From Gammaproteobacteria bacterium UBA2675 (lineage in GTDB: Bacteria > Pseudomonadota > Gammaproteobacteria > Pseudomonadales > Pseudohongiellaceae), in NCBI GenBank assembly GCA_002354805.1, contig DEMH01000009.1, forward strand, positions 620,001 to 684,000: DNA of 64,000 nt, given 5' to 3'. Below the pieces are notes generated by a model. The model was not told the DNA's origin. It saw nothing but the letters and a program-made list of their open reading frames with translations, and searched no databases. The position numbers were made by a program, and so were the translations under genes. This document shows, piece by piece, positions 26,447-34,843 of this stretch (positions within the stretch are counted from its first letter, which is position 1; every line of letters starts with the position of its first letter).

Positions 26447-27571
26447 CTACTTGCCAAACTGGCCACTGCCGATGTCGTTGGATGGAATGGTCGGCGTGTT
26501 TACCGGCAGGTAAATGGCAAAACACGTGCGGCCAGGTTCGCTGTTGCATTCGATAATGCCTTTGTGTTGATTGACAATTGAGTGTGCAATAGACAGGCCA
26601 AGTCCAGTGCCTTCGGCCCGGCCGCTTATCATCGGGAAGAAAATATTGTCTTTAAGCTCTGTTGGCACGCCCGGGCCGTTGTCGATGATGTCGATACGCG
26701 TCACCAGCCGGTGATAAACCGTGCCAATGGTGATATTGCGCATAATACGCGTGCCCAGTTCGATAATGCCCGAACGATGTTTTACATGAGGGCTTTCCAG
26801 GGCCTGTACCGCATTGCGTACAATATTGAGTACGGCCTGTATCAGCTGCTCGGAGTCGCCCTGTATTTCTGGAATACTGGGGTCATAATTGCGAACCACT
26901 GTGATATCCATGTTGCGCACTTCGGCCTCAACCAGGTTGCGCACGCGCTCGAGCACTTCGTGGATGTTGAGCGTGCGGAACTCCATAGGTTTTCTCGAGC
27001 CAACCAGGCGATCGACGAGTTTGTGCAGCCGGTCAGCCTCTTCGATGATGACGCTGGTGTAGTCGGTCAGGTCAGTATCAGCAGGTAGCTCAGAGGCGAG
27101 CAGCTGCGCGGCCCCGCGAATGCCGCCTAGGGGGTTTTTGATTTCATGCGCCAGGCCACGAACCAGTTCCCGTGTTGTTTCATGTGTAGAGATCAGGTTC
27201 TCATCGCGACTGATGCGCTCTGCATAGTTGATGCCCTGAACTTCCATGACCAGTGCAACTTCATCCATATCGGTCATGGGTGTAATCGTGTAGTCCACCT
27301 GCAGTGTCTTGCCATGCAGAAGGTGAATCTGGGTTTTACGTTTGGTAAAGCTGTGACCCTGCTGAAGGGCCGTGCGAATATCCTCGATATCCTGATCGCT
27401 ATTGACCATGATGTCGCCGATAAACGACTGATTGAATTGGCGGCCACTGACAGCCAGCAGACTTTCAGCTGCAAGATTCAGGTAGCGCAGCCGCAACTGA
27501 TCATCCATCACCAGGATGGCCGTGGACAGTGTGTCCATCAGTCGGCGGTATAACTTGGTGCTACTCAGCAT
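26447..27571 (-). CDS. glnL: Nitrogen sensor kinase NtrB
   Basis: A 374-residue soluble kinase. An N-terminal PAS domain (about residues 10-110) is followed by the H-box GLAHEIKNPLGGIRGAAQLL, with the N box LNIVRNAVQAL, the G1 motif IDNGPGVP and the G2 motif GTGLGLSIAHSI. The absence of membrane helices and the phrase AHEIKNPLGGIRGAAQLL identify NtrB. It phosphorylates or dephosphorylates NtrC according to PII (GlnB) state. It sits between glnA and ntrC; the glnA terminator upstream (27631-27669) means ntrBC is expressed by read-through or from its own promoter in the 137-bp gap. Confidence 0.94.
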   Translation of the reverse strand: MLSSTKLYRRLMDTLSTAILVMDDQLRLRYLNLAAESLLAVSGRQFNQSFIGDIMVNSDQDIEDIRTALQQGHSFTKRKTQIHLLHGKTLQVDYTITPMTDMDEVALVMEVQGINYAERISRDENLISTHETTRELVRGLAHEIKNPLGGIRGAAQLLASELPADTDLTDYTSVIIEEADRLHKLVDRLVGSRKPMEFRTLNIHEVLERVRNLVEAEVRNMDITVVRNYDPSIPEIQGDSEQLIQAVLNIVRNAVQALESPHVKHRSGIIELGTRIMRNITIGTVYHRLVTRIDIIDNGPGVPTELKDNIFFPMISGRAEGTGLGLSIAHSIVNQHKGIIECNSEPGRTCFAIYLPVNTPTIPSNDIGSGQFGK

Positions 27572-27630
27572 GAAATGTCCGTCATTCAGTTAATCATGGG
27601 ACTCGTTAACGCAGTGATCCCTTCGCGCCA

Positions 27631-27669
27631 CTCCAACAAAAACGCCTGGCTGGGGAGCCCGGCCAGGCG
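27631..27669 (-). terminator. Intrinsic terminator after glnA
   Basis: On the minus strand CGCCTGGC (complement of 27669-27662) pairs with GCCAGGCG (27650-27643) across an 11-nt loop, and the hairpin is followed by TTTTTGTTGG. It lies about 40 nt beyond the glnA stop and upstream of ntrB, so it can reduce transcription of ntrBC relative to glnA, as in the classical glnA-ntrBC arrangement. Confidence 0.85.
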
Positions 27670-27707
27670 CTTTGTTTTAACCATCAGATGATAGTGACAA
27701 GCAACCC

Positions 27708-29114
27708 TTACAGGCTGTAGTACATATCAAACTCGACCGGATGCGTTGAGCTGTTCAGACGAGTGCAGTCCTGACGCTTCAGTTCGATGTAACCATCGAT
27801 CAGGTCGTCACAGAATACGCCGCCTTTTTTCAGGAACTCACGATCCTGGTCCAGTGCGTCCAGCGCTTCGTCCAGAGAGAAGCAAACGCGTGGAATTGCC
27901 GCTTCTTCTTCCGGCTCCAGGTCGTACAGGTCTTTGCTTGCCGGGTCGCCAGGGTGGATCTTGTTCTCGATCCCATCAAGACCAGCCATCAGCAGGGCTG
28001 CGAAGTACAGGTAAGGGTTGGCAGTGTTGTCACCGAAACGCACTTCGATGCGGATCGCTTTCGGGTTGCCGCCCAGTACGTATGGGATACGTATGGAGGC
28101 AGAACGGTTGCGTGAGGAGTAGGCCAGCAGCGTTGGTGCTTCGAAGCCTTTAACCAGACGCTTGTAGCTGTTGGTTGAAGCGTTACCGAAAGCATTCAGT
28201 GCCTTGGCATGCTTGATGATACCGCCGATGTAGTACAGAGCAGTTTCTGACAGGCCCGCGTAGCCGTCGCCTGCGAAAGTGTTCTTGCCATCTTTGGAGA
28301 TGGACATGTGAACGTGCATGCCTGAGCCGTTATCGCCTACCAGCGGCTTGGGCATAAATGTAGCTGTCTTGCCGAATGCATGAGCGGTATTCAGAACGCA
28401 ATACTTCAGGCGCTGAACTTCATCAGCCTTGTAGACCAGCGTGTTGAACTTGGCACCAATTTCACACTGACCAGCGTTGGCCACTTCGTGGTGATGCAGT
28501 TCGATGTCCAGACCCATGGCAGTCATGGTGTCACACATTGCGCCACGCAGATCGCTCAGTGAGTCGACTGGTGGTACCGGGAAGTAACCGCCTTTGACGC
28601 GCGGGCGGTGGCCCAGGTTGCCACCCTCAATGCTCTTGCTGCTTGACCAGGCGGCTTCTTCACTGCCGATCTTGAAGAAGGACTGTTCCATGCCGACGTG
28701 CCATTTGATTTCGTCGAATACGAAGAATTCGTTCTCGGGGCCGAAGAAGGCCTGGTCACCAATGCCGGTAGACTTCAGGTATTCTTCCGCGCGGCGGGCA
28801 ACAGAGCGTGGGTCACGGTTGTAGCCACCCATGGTGCGGGGCTCAATGATGTCGCAGTGCAGGTTCAGCTGAACTTCGTCAGAGAAGGGATCGATGAATC
28901 CAGTGGTATCGTCCGGCTTCAGGATCATGTCTGACTCGTTGATGCCTTTCCAGCCGGCTACGGAGGAACCGTCGAACATCACACCGTCCATGAAGCCTTC
29001 ATCAACTTTGCTGGCCGGGAAGGTTACGTGCTGTTCTTTGCCCTTGGTATCGGTGAAACGGAGATCTACCCATTTCACGTCATTTTCTTTAATCATTTCT
29101 AATGTCTTAGACAT
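27708..29114 (-). CDS. glnA: Glutamine synthetase type I
   Basis: A 468-residue enzyme that makes glutamine from glutamate, ammonia and ATP; the family works as a dodecamer. Motifs include MFDGSSVAGWKGINESDM in the N-terminal domain, GPENEFF as a metal site, MHVHMS, and the active-site stretch NRSASIRIP. The adenylylation tyrosine is present as Tyr397 in KDLYDLEP, the canonical position, so the enzyme should be controlled by GlnE. The C-terminus HPVEFDMYYSL is typical. Length equals that of the enterobacterial enzyme. A sigma-54 promoter and paired NtrC sites lie upstream. Confidence 0.98.
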   Translation of the reverse strand: MSKTLEMIKENDVKWVDLRFTDTKGKEQHVTFPASKVDEGFMDGVMFDGSSVAGWKGINESDMILKPDDTTGFIDPFSDEVQLNLHCDIIEPRTMGGYNRDPRSVARRAEEYLKSTGIGDQAFFGPENEFFVFDEIKWHVGMEQSFFKIGSEEAAWSSSKSIEGGNLGHRPRVKGGYFPVPPVDSLSDLRGAMCDTMTAMGLDIELHHHEVANAGQCEIGAKFNTLVYKADEVQRLKYCVLNTAHAFGKTATFMPKPLVGDNGSGMHVHMSISKDGKNTFAGDGYAGLSETALYYIGGIIKHAKALNAFGNASTNSYKRLVKGFEAPTLLAYSSRNRSASIRIPYVLGGNPKAIRIEVRFGDNTANPYLYFAALLMAGLDGIENKIHPGDPASKDLYDLEPEEEAAIPRVCFSLDEALDALDQDREFLKKGGVFCDDLIDGYIELKRQDCTRLNSSTHPVEFDMYYSL

Positions 29115-29207
29115 TCCTGATCCTCCGAGTGATCGAGAATTAATAGTGGCCTTCCCGATCTCAAGTCGGGTGCGGACACAGGTTAAAGGTCTTGCAATAA
29201 TCTGCTC

Positions 29208-29236
29208 TCAACAAGCAGGGGAATCGGCACTATAAT
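29208..29236 (+). promoter_or_regulatory. Candidate sigma-70 promoter for thiI
   Basis: TCAACA (29208-29213) and a perfect TATAAT (29231-29236) are separated by 17 bp on the plus strand. The start would fall near 29243, giving a leader of about 230 nt for thiI. The -35 box matches the consensus at four of six positions. The transcript would run through the glnA sigma-54 promoter and the NtrC sites in the opposite direction. Confidence 0.5.
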
Positions 29237-29273
29237 GTTTTGGTTGCCGCCTGACCCCCAGTGCACTGAGATG

Positions 29274-29289
29274 AGCAAGACTCATGCCA
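29274..29289 (-). promoter_or_regulatory. Sigma-54 promoter of glnA
   Basis: Minus strand TGGCATGAGTCTTGCT has the invariant GG (-24) and GC (-12) separated by 10 bp and matches TGGCACG-N4-TTGCW except for one base. Transcription would start near 29263, leaving a leader of about 150 nt before glnA. The two NtrC sites lie about 90-130 bp upstream, the normal enhancer distance. Confidence 0.8.
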
Positions 29290-29351
29290 CAATGGGAAGC
29301 GTGGGCAGGCCTTGAATATCAAGCAGTTAACACATGCGCCCTGTTTGTAGA

Positions 29352-29366
29352 GCACCAATATGGTGC
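29352..29366. promoter_or_regulatory. NtrC-binding site, promoter-proximal
   Basis: GCACCAATATGGTGC is a perfect GCAC-N7-GTGC dyad; it extends the inner pairing to CCA/TGG and is followed by A as in the TGCAC...GTGCA consensus. It is 62 bp upstream of the sigma-54 promoter edge. Confidence 0.8.
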
Positions 29367-29381
29367 ATTGTGCAGCTACAT

Positions 29382-29396
29382 GCACTGGTATAGTGC
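29382..29396. promoter_or_regulatory. NtrC-binding site, promoter-distal
   Basis: GCACTGGTATAGTGC is a second GCAC-N7-GTGC dyad, preceded by T as in the consensus. It starts exactly 30 bp from the first site, close to three helical turns, so two NtrC dimers could bind the same face and oligomerise. Confidence 0.8.
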
Positions 29397-29474
29397 CCAT
29401 TGCCCTGTTTTAAGGCAAGCTTTTACTGAAAGCCTTGGTTTTGTCTCATATTCCCCGGATTCCAGAGGTAGTTA

Positions 29475-30932
29475 ATGCTTTATGTAGTACGTTTTTTTCC
29501 AGAAATGACCGTCAAGTCACGGCCTGTGCGCATGCGACTGGTCAAAGCCCTGCGCCGCAATCTGCGCGTTATCCTGCAGCGACTGGATGAGAAGATTTCC
29601 GTGGTCGGCAATTGGGACATTCTGGAAGTTGATACAGGAGACCTGGACCAGGCACTGGAAAGTCGGGTCCTTGATGTGCTGCTGAGCACGCCGGGCATAT
29701 CGGTGGTAAGGCCTGTTGAAAAGCTCCCGTTGCCGGAGACCATCGACGCCATCGCGGAGGCAGTGCTTGCGCACTATCATGGTGCGCTGGCTGGTCGAAC
29801 CTTTGTAGTGCGCTGCAAGCGTACCGGCACGCATGCCTTTTCTTCTGGAGACATAGAGCGTCAGGTCGGTGGACATCTGTTGCACAGCAGTGAAGCGAAG
29901 GGAGTGGACCTGATTAATCCTGAAGTGACAGTTCGTGTCGAGGTGCGTCACAACACCCTTTATGTGATCAAGGAGCAGATCAATGGACTGGGAGGGTATC
30001 CGCTGGGGACGCAGGAGCAGGTGCTGTCGCTGATATCAGGCGGATTTGATTCGGCGGTTTCCAGTTTCATGACAATGCGACGTGGCCTGCAGACACATTT
30101 TGTATTCTTCAACCTGGGTGGCCGGGAACACGAGTTTGCGGTGAAAGAGGTCGCGCTTTATCTGTGGATGAAGTTTGGCTCCTCGCATCGTGTGAAGTTT
30201 GTCAGCGTCCCGTTCGAGGGCGTCGTGACGGAGATTACGCAGAAGGTCGACAGTGGCCACATGGGCGTCATTCTCAAACGGCAGATGCTGCGCGCAGCGG
30301 AGCGCATCGCGATTGGAATGCGTTTGCGCGCCCTGGTAACAGGCGAGGCGATTGCGCAGGTCTCCAGCCAGACCCTGCCGAACCTGAATGTCATCGATCG
30401 GGTCTGCGACATGATGATCCTCCGACCGTTGATCGTCACTGACAAGCAGGAAATCATCGATACCGCCCGAGCGATAGGCACCGAGCCCTTTTCAGTGAAT
30501 GTGCCCGAGTACTGCGGCGTCATTTCAGTGAAACCTACAACTCACGCCAAACGCAGCCGTGTCGAGCACGAAGAGCGCCAGATGGATCCGGCGGTGCTGG
30601 ATGCGGCCATTGCAGCCAGTGAATATCAGAGCATTGACCGGGTCGTCGAAGTACTCAACAAACGTGATGTTGAGCCCCCAGAATTTGCTGTGGCACCCCC
30701 GGAGGCTGTGGTCATCGACATCCGCCACCCCGACGAGCAGGATAGGGCACCGTTTGAGCTTTCTGGTCACGAAGTACTGCAGGTGCCGTTTTTCAGGCTG
30801 GCCACCCAGTTCGCGACAATGCCTCAGTCACGCCAGTACCTGCTGTATTGCGACAGGGGCATGATGAGTCGTCTGCACGCCTCGCATCTCAAAGATGCTG
30901 GTTACGCTAATGTTGGTGTGTTCAGGCCCTAG
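29475..30932 (+). CDS. thiI: tRNA 4-thiouridine synthetase ThiI with rhodanese domain
   Basis: A 485-residue enzyme that adenylates and thiolates U8 of tRNA and, in many bacteria, feeds sulfur to thiamine thiazole synthesis. It has an N-terminal ferredoxin-like/THUMP region (residues about 1-165), the PP-loop LISGGFDSAV (near 190) and a C-terminal rhodanese domain (about 400-485) with the persulfide cysteine Cys459 in YCDRG. A second conserved cysteine lies in EYCGVIS near residue 345. AGAGG precedes the ATG. The extended length with rhodanese is the enterobacterial type. Its stop TAG shares the palindrome CTAG with the stop of the convergent HupE-like gene. Confidence 0.96.
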   Translation: MLYVVRFFPEMTVKSRPVRMRLVKALRRNLRVILQRLDEKISVVGNWDILEVDTGDLDQALESRVLDVLLSTPGISVVRPVEKLPLPETIDAIAEAVLAHYHGALAGRTFVVRCKRTGTHAFSSGDIERQVGGHLLHSSEAKGVDLINPEVTVRVEVRHNTLYVIKEQINGLGGYPLGTQEQVLSLISGGFDSAVSSFMTMRRGLQTHFVFFNLGGREHEFAVKEVALYLWMKFGSSHRVKFVSVPFEGVVTEITQKVDSGHMGVILKRQMLRAAERIAIGMRLRALVTGEAIAQVSSQTLPNLNVIDRVCDMMILRPLIVTDKQEIIDTARAIGTEPFSVNVPEYCGVISVKPTTHAKRSRVEHEERQMDPAVLDAAIAASEYQSIDRVVEVLNKRDVEPPEFAVAPPEAVVIDIRHPDEQDRAPFELSGHEVLQVPFFRLATQFATMPQSRQYLLYCDRGMMSRLHASHLKDAGYANVGVFRP

Positions 30933-32080
30933 GAAAATACCGGCACCGTCAGGGAAAGTGAGCGCTCCAGAAGCCACAGCACGCCAAACGCGGTGATGCC
31001 AAGGCCGGCGGTACCGAGCGCAAGCCGTCGGCTGAAAGTGGCCTTGCCCAGCAGCACCAGCAATGGCACCAGCACCAGAACTATCGCGATCTGCCCGACT
31101 TCGACGCCGATGTTGAAGCTCAGCAGGCTGCCAAAAAGCAGCTGTTGAGGCAGAGCAAGATCGCCCAGCACGCCGGCGAATCCAAAGCCGTGAATCAAGC
31201 CGAACACGAAGGCGAACTGCCAGGCACGTGTTCTGAACAAGGGATAGAGTATGTTGATGCCTGATATCGCCACAGATAGCGCGATGACCGACTCCACAAA
31301 TCGTCCGGGCAGGGAAACCACCTCAAGTGTGGCCAGTATCAGTGTTATGGAATGTGCGATTGTGAAAGCAGTAACAACTTTGATGACGTCGTAGAAATAC
31401 GTGCTGAATGGTACATTCGCAGACTGTTGCTGGCCGGTGGCGCCTGGAGTTTTGACCAGTACGATGGCCACCAGAAGGGCAAGCAGAAAAAGGATGTGGT
31501 CCAGTCCGATCCAGATGTGCCAGATGCCCTCAATGAAAAAGGTCCATAGATATGCGGCATCTGATGGAAGTTCAGTGTCAATCTCATATGTCGCAGTGTC
31601 GGGTGAGAAAACCCTGACATAAGTCTCATCGCTGCTCTGAAGATTCAGTATGCCTCTGTGTGCGGAGTCGATGTCGAACATCAGGCTGTAACTCAGGGTG
31701 ACTTCCGCAACGCCAGCACATGAGCCGGTCATGGGCAGATGAACAAATGGACCAGCATTCAATTGCTCAATCATCAGCGTGCCAATTTCAAGGGAGCATG
31801 GCTGGCCGCCGGACGCCATAGTGAGGCGGGAGGCAGCGTAATCTCTGATTTGTGAACTATGCTGGCGGATTTCACCCCAGGAAATGGCTGAGTCGGCGTT
31901 GGCATCGAGGCCAACAGCCAGTTCCAGGTCCTCAACCGCAATCAGCCAGTGGCCCGAAACATTCTGCTGATCGACTGAAAGGTTCAGGTAGCTGTCACTC
32001 AAGGTGTGCGCGCTGAGATTGCTCGACACGACAAGGCACAGCAGCGGCAATATGATTACGGACATAAATCTGCTTTTCAT
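30929..32080 (-). CDS. HupE/UreJ-like membrane protein with EF-hand loop
   Basis: A 383-residue envelope protein. A signal peptide ends at SNLSA, leaving His25 as the probable first mature residue (HTLSDSYL). An extracytoplasmic beta domain of about 150 residues follows; it contains a canonical EF-hand loop at residues 59-70 (D-A-N-A-D-S-A-I-S-W-G-E). The C-terminal half has about seven membrane helices with conserved His/Asp motifs: GIWHIWIGLDHILFL, FTIAHSITL and GLIHGFGFAG. These belong to the HupE/UreJ_2 family, related to nickel/cobalt permeases. It is the last gene of a minus-strand trio with TPR and DUF4331 proteins. Metal transport is plausible but unproven. Confidence 0.8.
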   Translation of the reverse strand: MKSRFMSVIILPLLCLVVSSNLSAHTLSDSYLNLSVDQQNVSGHWLIAVEDLELAVGLDANADSAISWGEIRQHSSQIRDYAASRLTMASGGQPCSLEIGTLMIEQLNAGPFVHLPMTGSCAGVAEVTLSYSLMFDIDSAHRGILNLQSSDETYVRVFSPDTATYEIDTELPSDAAYLWTFFIEGIWHIWIGLDHILFLLALLVAIVLVKTPGATGQQQSANVPFSTYFYDVIKVVTAFTIAHSITLILATLEVVSLPGRFVESVIALSVAISGINILYPLFRTRAWQFAFVFGLIHGFGFAGVLGDLALPQQLLFGSLLSFNIGVEVGQIAIVLVLVPLLVLLGKATFSRRLALGTAGLGITAFGVLWLLERSLSLTVPVFS

Positions 32081-32082
32081 AA

Positions 32083-33300
32083 TTACCTCGCGCCGCCAGT
32101 AGCAATGAGTGTGTCGAGAGCTGCGTACTGCATGCCCGTGCTGTCAGTCCAGTCACGCAGGTTTTCTATAACGTCCTGGCGCGAAGCGGCAGCTGCCGCT
32201 TCGGCCAGCAGCAATGCATCAGAAGGCTCCTTCTGAGAGGTCCAGTTTTTCATGGCTGCCTCCAGTGCGGCTTCAGGGCGGTCCTGAATGTTTAATGCAA
32301 AACGGGCAAACTCCTTAACGGGCAGGTTCTCTCCCCGGCGGTAGGCAGTCTCAAAATAGGTTTCTAGTTCTGCGATCAATGACGCTGCGCGGTTGCTGTC
32401 TTCAGCATCTTGCGAGGACAGCAGCGCATTTGTCAGCATTACGCCAAGTTCCACATTGTTTGTTGGATCCGGTTCTGATCCCAGCAGGGCGATCACTTCG
32501 TGGTATCTTTCCTGCTGGAGCAGCCACTGCGCATAGTTGCTCAGCAAATAGGTGTTATCTGGCGCCATTGTCAGGGCTGCAAGGTAGTGCTGGCCGGCCA
32601 TATCGTTTTCACCCAGCCGGTGCGCTATTGTCGCGATCGTAATATGTACTTCCAGCAATGCCTGACGACTCATCGGGCGGCCGGAGTCAAGCTCCTGCGT
32701 CAGTGTGTCTAGTGCCGTCTCAGCCTTGCCGGTAACCCCGTCAAGCTGAGCCTGGCAGTTAATCTGAAATGCTCGCTCCACGCGATTGACAAGCGCATCG
32801 CAGCTTTGCTGTGTCAATGGGTAGTGAGCCGTTACCAGGCCAATCTGTGCCTGTATCATCAATGCCTGAGCGTTGCGTGGCTCTTCTTCCAGAACGCTGC
32901 GAAGTTCATCCAGTGCAGGCGCGAATTCATGATTGTGTTGCAGCACGGCCGCAGCAATCAGCCGCAGCGACACCGGTTTGCCAACGTTGTCTGGCCACTG
33001 TTCAATGATCGCCAGCGTTCTACCGTAGGCCCTGGGATCCTGCTCGCTCAACGCCAGTTGATAGGATCGATATGCCTGGGCGAACAATTGTTGAGGATTG
33101 CTATCGCTGCTGCCTTCAGTGGCGCGCAATTGTTGGGACATCGCCACCACTGCGCTCGGCAAGCGCGTGATGATGGTGTTGTCGTTGTCTGGTATGTACG
33201 GTGCGGCTTGAGCGGCCATGGCGCAGCAGGAAATCCCCAGCAAAAGGGTTTTTCTGAGATGTGGACCAAAAAGTTTCTGCGCATTTCTGAAAACCAACAT
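32083..33300 (-). CDS. Periplasmic tetratricopeptide-type protein
   Basis: A 405-residue, largely helical protein with signal peptide LLLGISCCAMAAQA. Degenerate TPR-like units recur from about residue 90 to 330, for example FAPALDELRSVLEEEPRNAQAL and DMAGQHYLAALTMAPDNTYLLSNYAQWLLQ. I chose the ATG at 33300 because it begins the signal peptide and has GAGGGCAGG just upstream; the frame is open to 33426 but that extension lacks support. The stop lies 2 nt from the HupE-like gene and the start 94 nt from the DUF4331 gene, so the three are probably one operon. It may hold the other two products together (inference); no enzyme motif is seen. Confidence 0.7.
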   Translation of the reverse strand: MLVFRNAQKLFGPHLRKTLLLGISCCAMAAQAAPYIPDNDNTIITRLPSAVVAMSQQLRATEGSSDSNPQQLFAQAYRSYQLALSEQDPRAYGRTLAIIEQWPDNVGKPVSLRLIAAAVLQHNHEFAPALDELRSVLEEEPRNAQALMIQAQIGLVTAHYPLTQQSCDALVNRVERAFQINCQAQLDGVTGKAETALDTLTQELDSGRPMSRQALLEVHITIATIAHRLGENDMAGQHYLAALTMAPDNTYLLSNYAQWLLQQERYHEVIALLGSEPDPTNNVELGVMLTNALLSSQDAEDSNRAASLIAELETYFETAYRRGENLPVKEFARFALNIQDRPEAALEAAMKNWTSQKEPSDALLLAEAAAAASRQDVIENLRDWTDSTGMQYAALDTLIATGGAR

Positions 33301-33394
33301 GTACCTGCCCTCGCAGCTTGATAAGTATTCTGGTGTGATCTGAGTGCATAAGAATTCGCCAGACAGGGCTATGCCTGCCTGGCGAAAAGCCTGT

Positions 33395-34843
33395 TTACTG
33401 AACCGCTGAGCCAGGCAGAGGCTCATTCAGGTAGGGGAATGAGGTTTTGAAATCCCCTGCAGAAACCGTTGTCTGGTCTGTGAACGGTGCCGTTCGATTG
33501 GGTGCTACTGCTGGATCGCTGATCAGCGCGCCCATCATTACTCGCAGGGCAATGTCGACAACATCGTCGCCAGGACGGCGGCCGTTAGGGAAGCCGGCGT
33601 TGTCGCCAGCCAGAACGCCCATGTTCTGTTGCTGAGCTGGCGCGGCAGGCGCAATCGAGGTGTTCAACCGCAGCATCTCACTACGCGGGAAGGTGCCGTC
33701 AGCGACCGATGCCGGCAGGTTCAGGCCGGGTACACCAACAACGGCATCCACCAGATCACTGCGTGGAGAATTGGTAGGTGCCACAGCACCTGCGTCCTGG
33801 AAAAGTACTTCCAGCAAGTAGGGCAGCGTTGGTTTTTCCACATAGGCGGCGAACTGAGCGTCGTTCACTGGATGACTGCTGTTGAACTTGTCCTTGTCCG
33901 GCAGACCGATGATCACTTCATTTACCAAGGGGAAGCCCAGGCGTGACACCTGCATGGGTTCGCCACCTGCCATGTCCAGGCTTGCAGTGGTCCATGCACC
34001 GATGACAGGGTCCTGATCAACCAGGCAGCTGGTGGGGATCTCAAGCGCCAGAGAGGTGATGTTGGTATCGCCAATCGGATTGGCGACGGCATCAGCTGCG
34101 CCAAGCGGGTTCAGGTTGACCAGATCGAATACCTGGCCCAGATTAACGGCAAAACCCTCTTTGCGCTGACCGACAAACACGCGCCCCTGGGTCTGACAGC
34201 CCGGAATACTGATTGGGTAGATATGCGCGCTGGCGTAGTCAGCATAGTTCGGGATAGATTTGGTGCCGATATTGTCTACCGGCTTTCGGAAGGTAGTGGT
34301 CTGCGTGGTAACGTTGGTTACTGCCTGGGCGGTTCCGGTTCTGGCGTTGCCGCGAATAATGTCCAGTGTGTACTCCTGGCGGGAATTAACAGCGCTGGTG
34401 TCAGTTGCTGCCGGCCCGATGGCGCCAGCATTGATCAGTGGGATCGGGATGTTCTCTCCGCCAACAGGCACTGCGGCACCCGCCAGAATGGTCGAGAAAT
34501 CGAAGCGAAAGGTGATGTCCTCCATGGAGTCACCGTCATTGTCGATATGGATCTCGTAGATCCCGGCGGTCTCCAGGTCGAAATAATTTGGCCCACCGTA
34601 TGCCGCCTGCAATGGAAAATAGTTAGCAATCAGCGTGGTATAGTCCTCGCGGCCAGTCTCATAACTCCTGAACATGTACAGATCGGTGGCGTCCAGGCGT
34701 GGCAGGCCAGCAATCATGGGTGCTTCCCGGTGACTGGATGCGTAGCCGAGCGCAGAGCAGCCCATTACTGCAGCTGCCAGAGCGCAGACCTTCAGGCGCA
34801 TGTGTGTATTGCTGGTTCCTGTCTCTCGGGTTTGTCTTTGCAT
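33395..34843 (-). CDS. DUF4331 family secreted protein
   Basis: A 482-residue exported protein. The start at ATG 34843 is supported by GGGAG 7 nt upstream; the frame extends to 34936 without a ribosome site. A signal peptide (VCALAAAVMGCSALGYA) is followed by SSHREAPMIAGLPRLDATDLYMF, the diagnostic beginning of DUF4331 proteins. The mature domain fills the rest and includes acidic, possibly metal-binding patches (HIDNDGDSMEDITFRFDF). The family has no known function. It is the first gene of the DUF4331-TPR-HupE operon and so probably the most highly expressed of the three. Confidence 0.8.
   Translation of the reverse strand: MQRQTRETGTSNTHMRLKVCALAAAVMGCSALGYASSHREAPMIAGLPRLDATDLYMFRSYETGREDYTTLIANYFPLQAAYGGPNYFDLETAGIYEIHIDNDGDSMEDITFRFDFSTILAGAAVPVGGENIPIPLINAGAIGPAATDTSAVNSRQEYTLDIIRGNARTGTAQAVTNVTTQTTTFRKPVDNIGTKSIPNYADYASAHIYPISIPGCQTQGRVFVGQRKEGFAVNLGQVFDLVNLNPLGAADAVANPIGDTNITSLALEIPTSCLVDQDPVIGAWTTASLDMAGGEPMQVSRLGFPLVNEVIIGLPDKDKFNSSHPVNDAQFAAYVEKPTLPYLLEVLFQDAGAVAPTNSPRSDLVDAVVGVPGLNLPASVADGTFPRSEMLRLNTSIAPAAPAQQQNMGVLAGDNAGFPNGRRPGDDVVDIALRVMMGALISDPAVAPNRTAPFTDQTTVSAGDFKTSFPYLNEPLPGSAVQ

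Larger units (their letters stand above)
29115..29474. other. 360-bp divergent regulatory region glnA/thiI
   Basis: This gene-free stretch holds the leader and promoter of glnA (minus strand) and of thiI (plus strand). In it I read one sigma-54 promoter, two NtrC sites and one sigma-70 type promoter. A 63-codon open frame on the plus strand (29284-29475) runs across the NtrC sites and has no ribosome site or recognisable family; I treat it as spurious. Confidence 0.75.

Noticed and set aside
29193..29206. Alternative sigma-54 site near TTGCAATAATCTGCTC
   Set aside because: The -24 position reads GA rather than the invariant GG on the minus strand, and a better site exists at 29274-29289.
29284..29475. 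63-codon plus-strand open frame before thiI
   Set aside because: It covers the sigma-54 and NtrC elements of glnA and has no recognisable ribosome site or homology.
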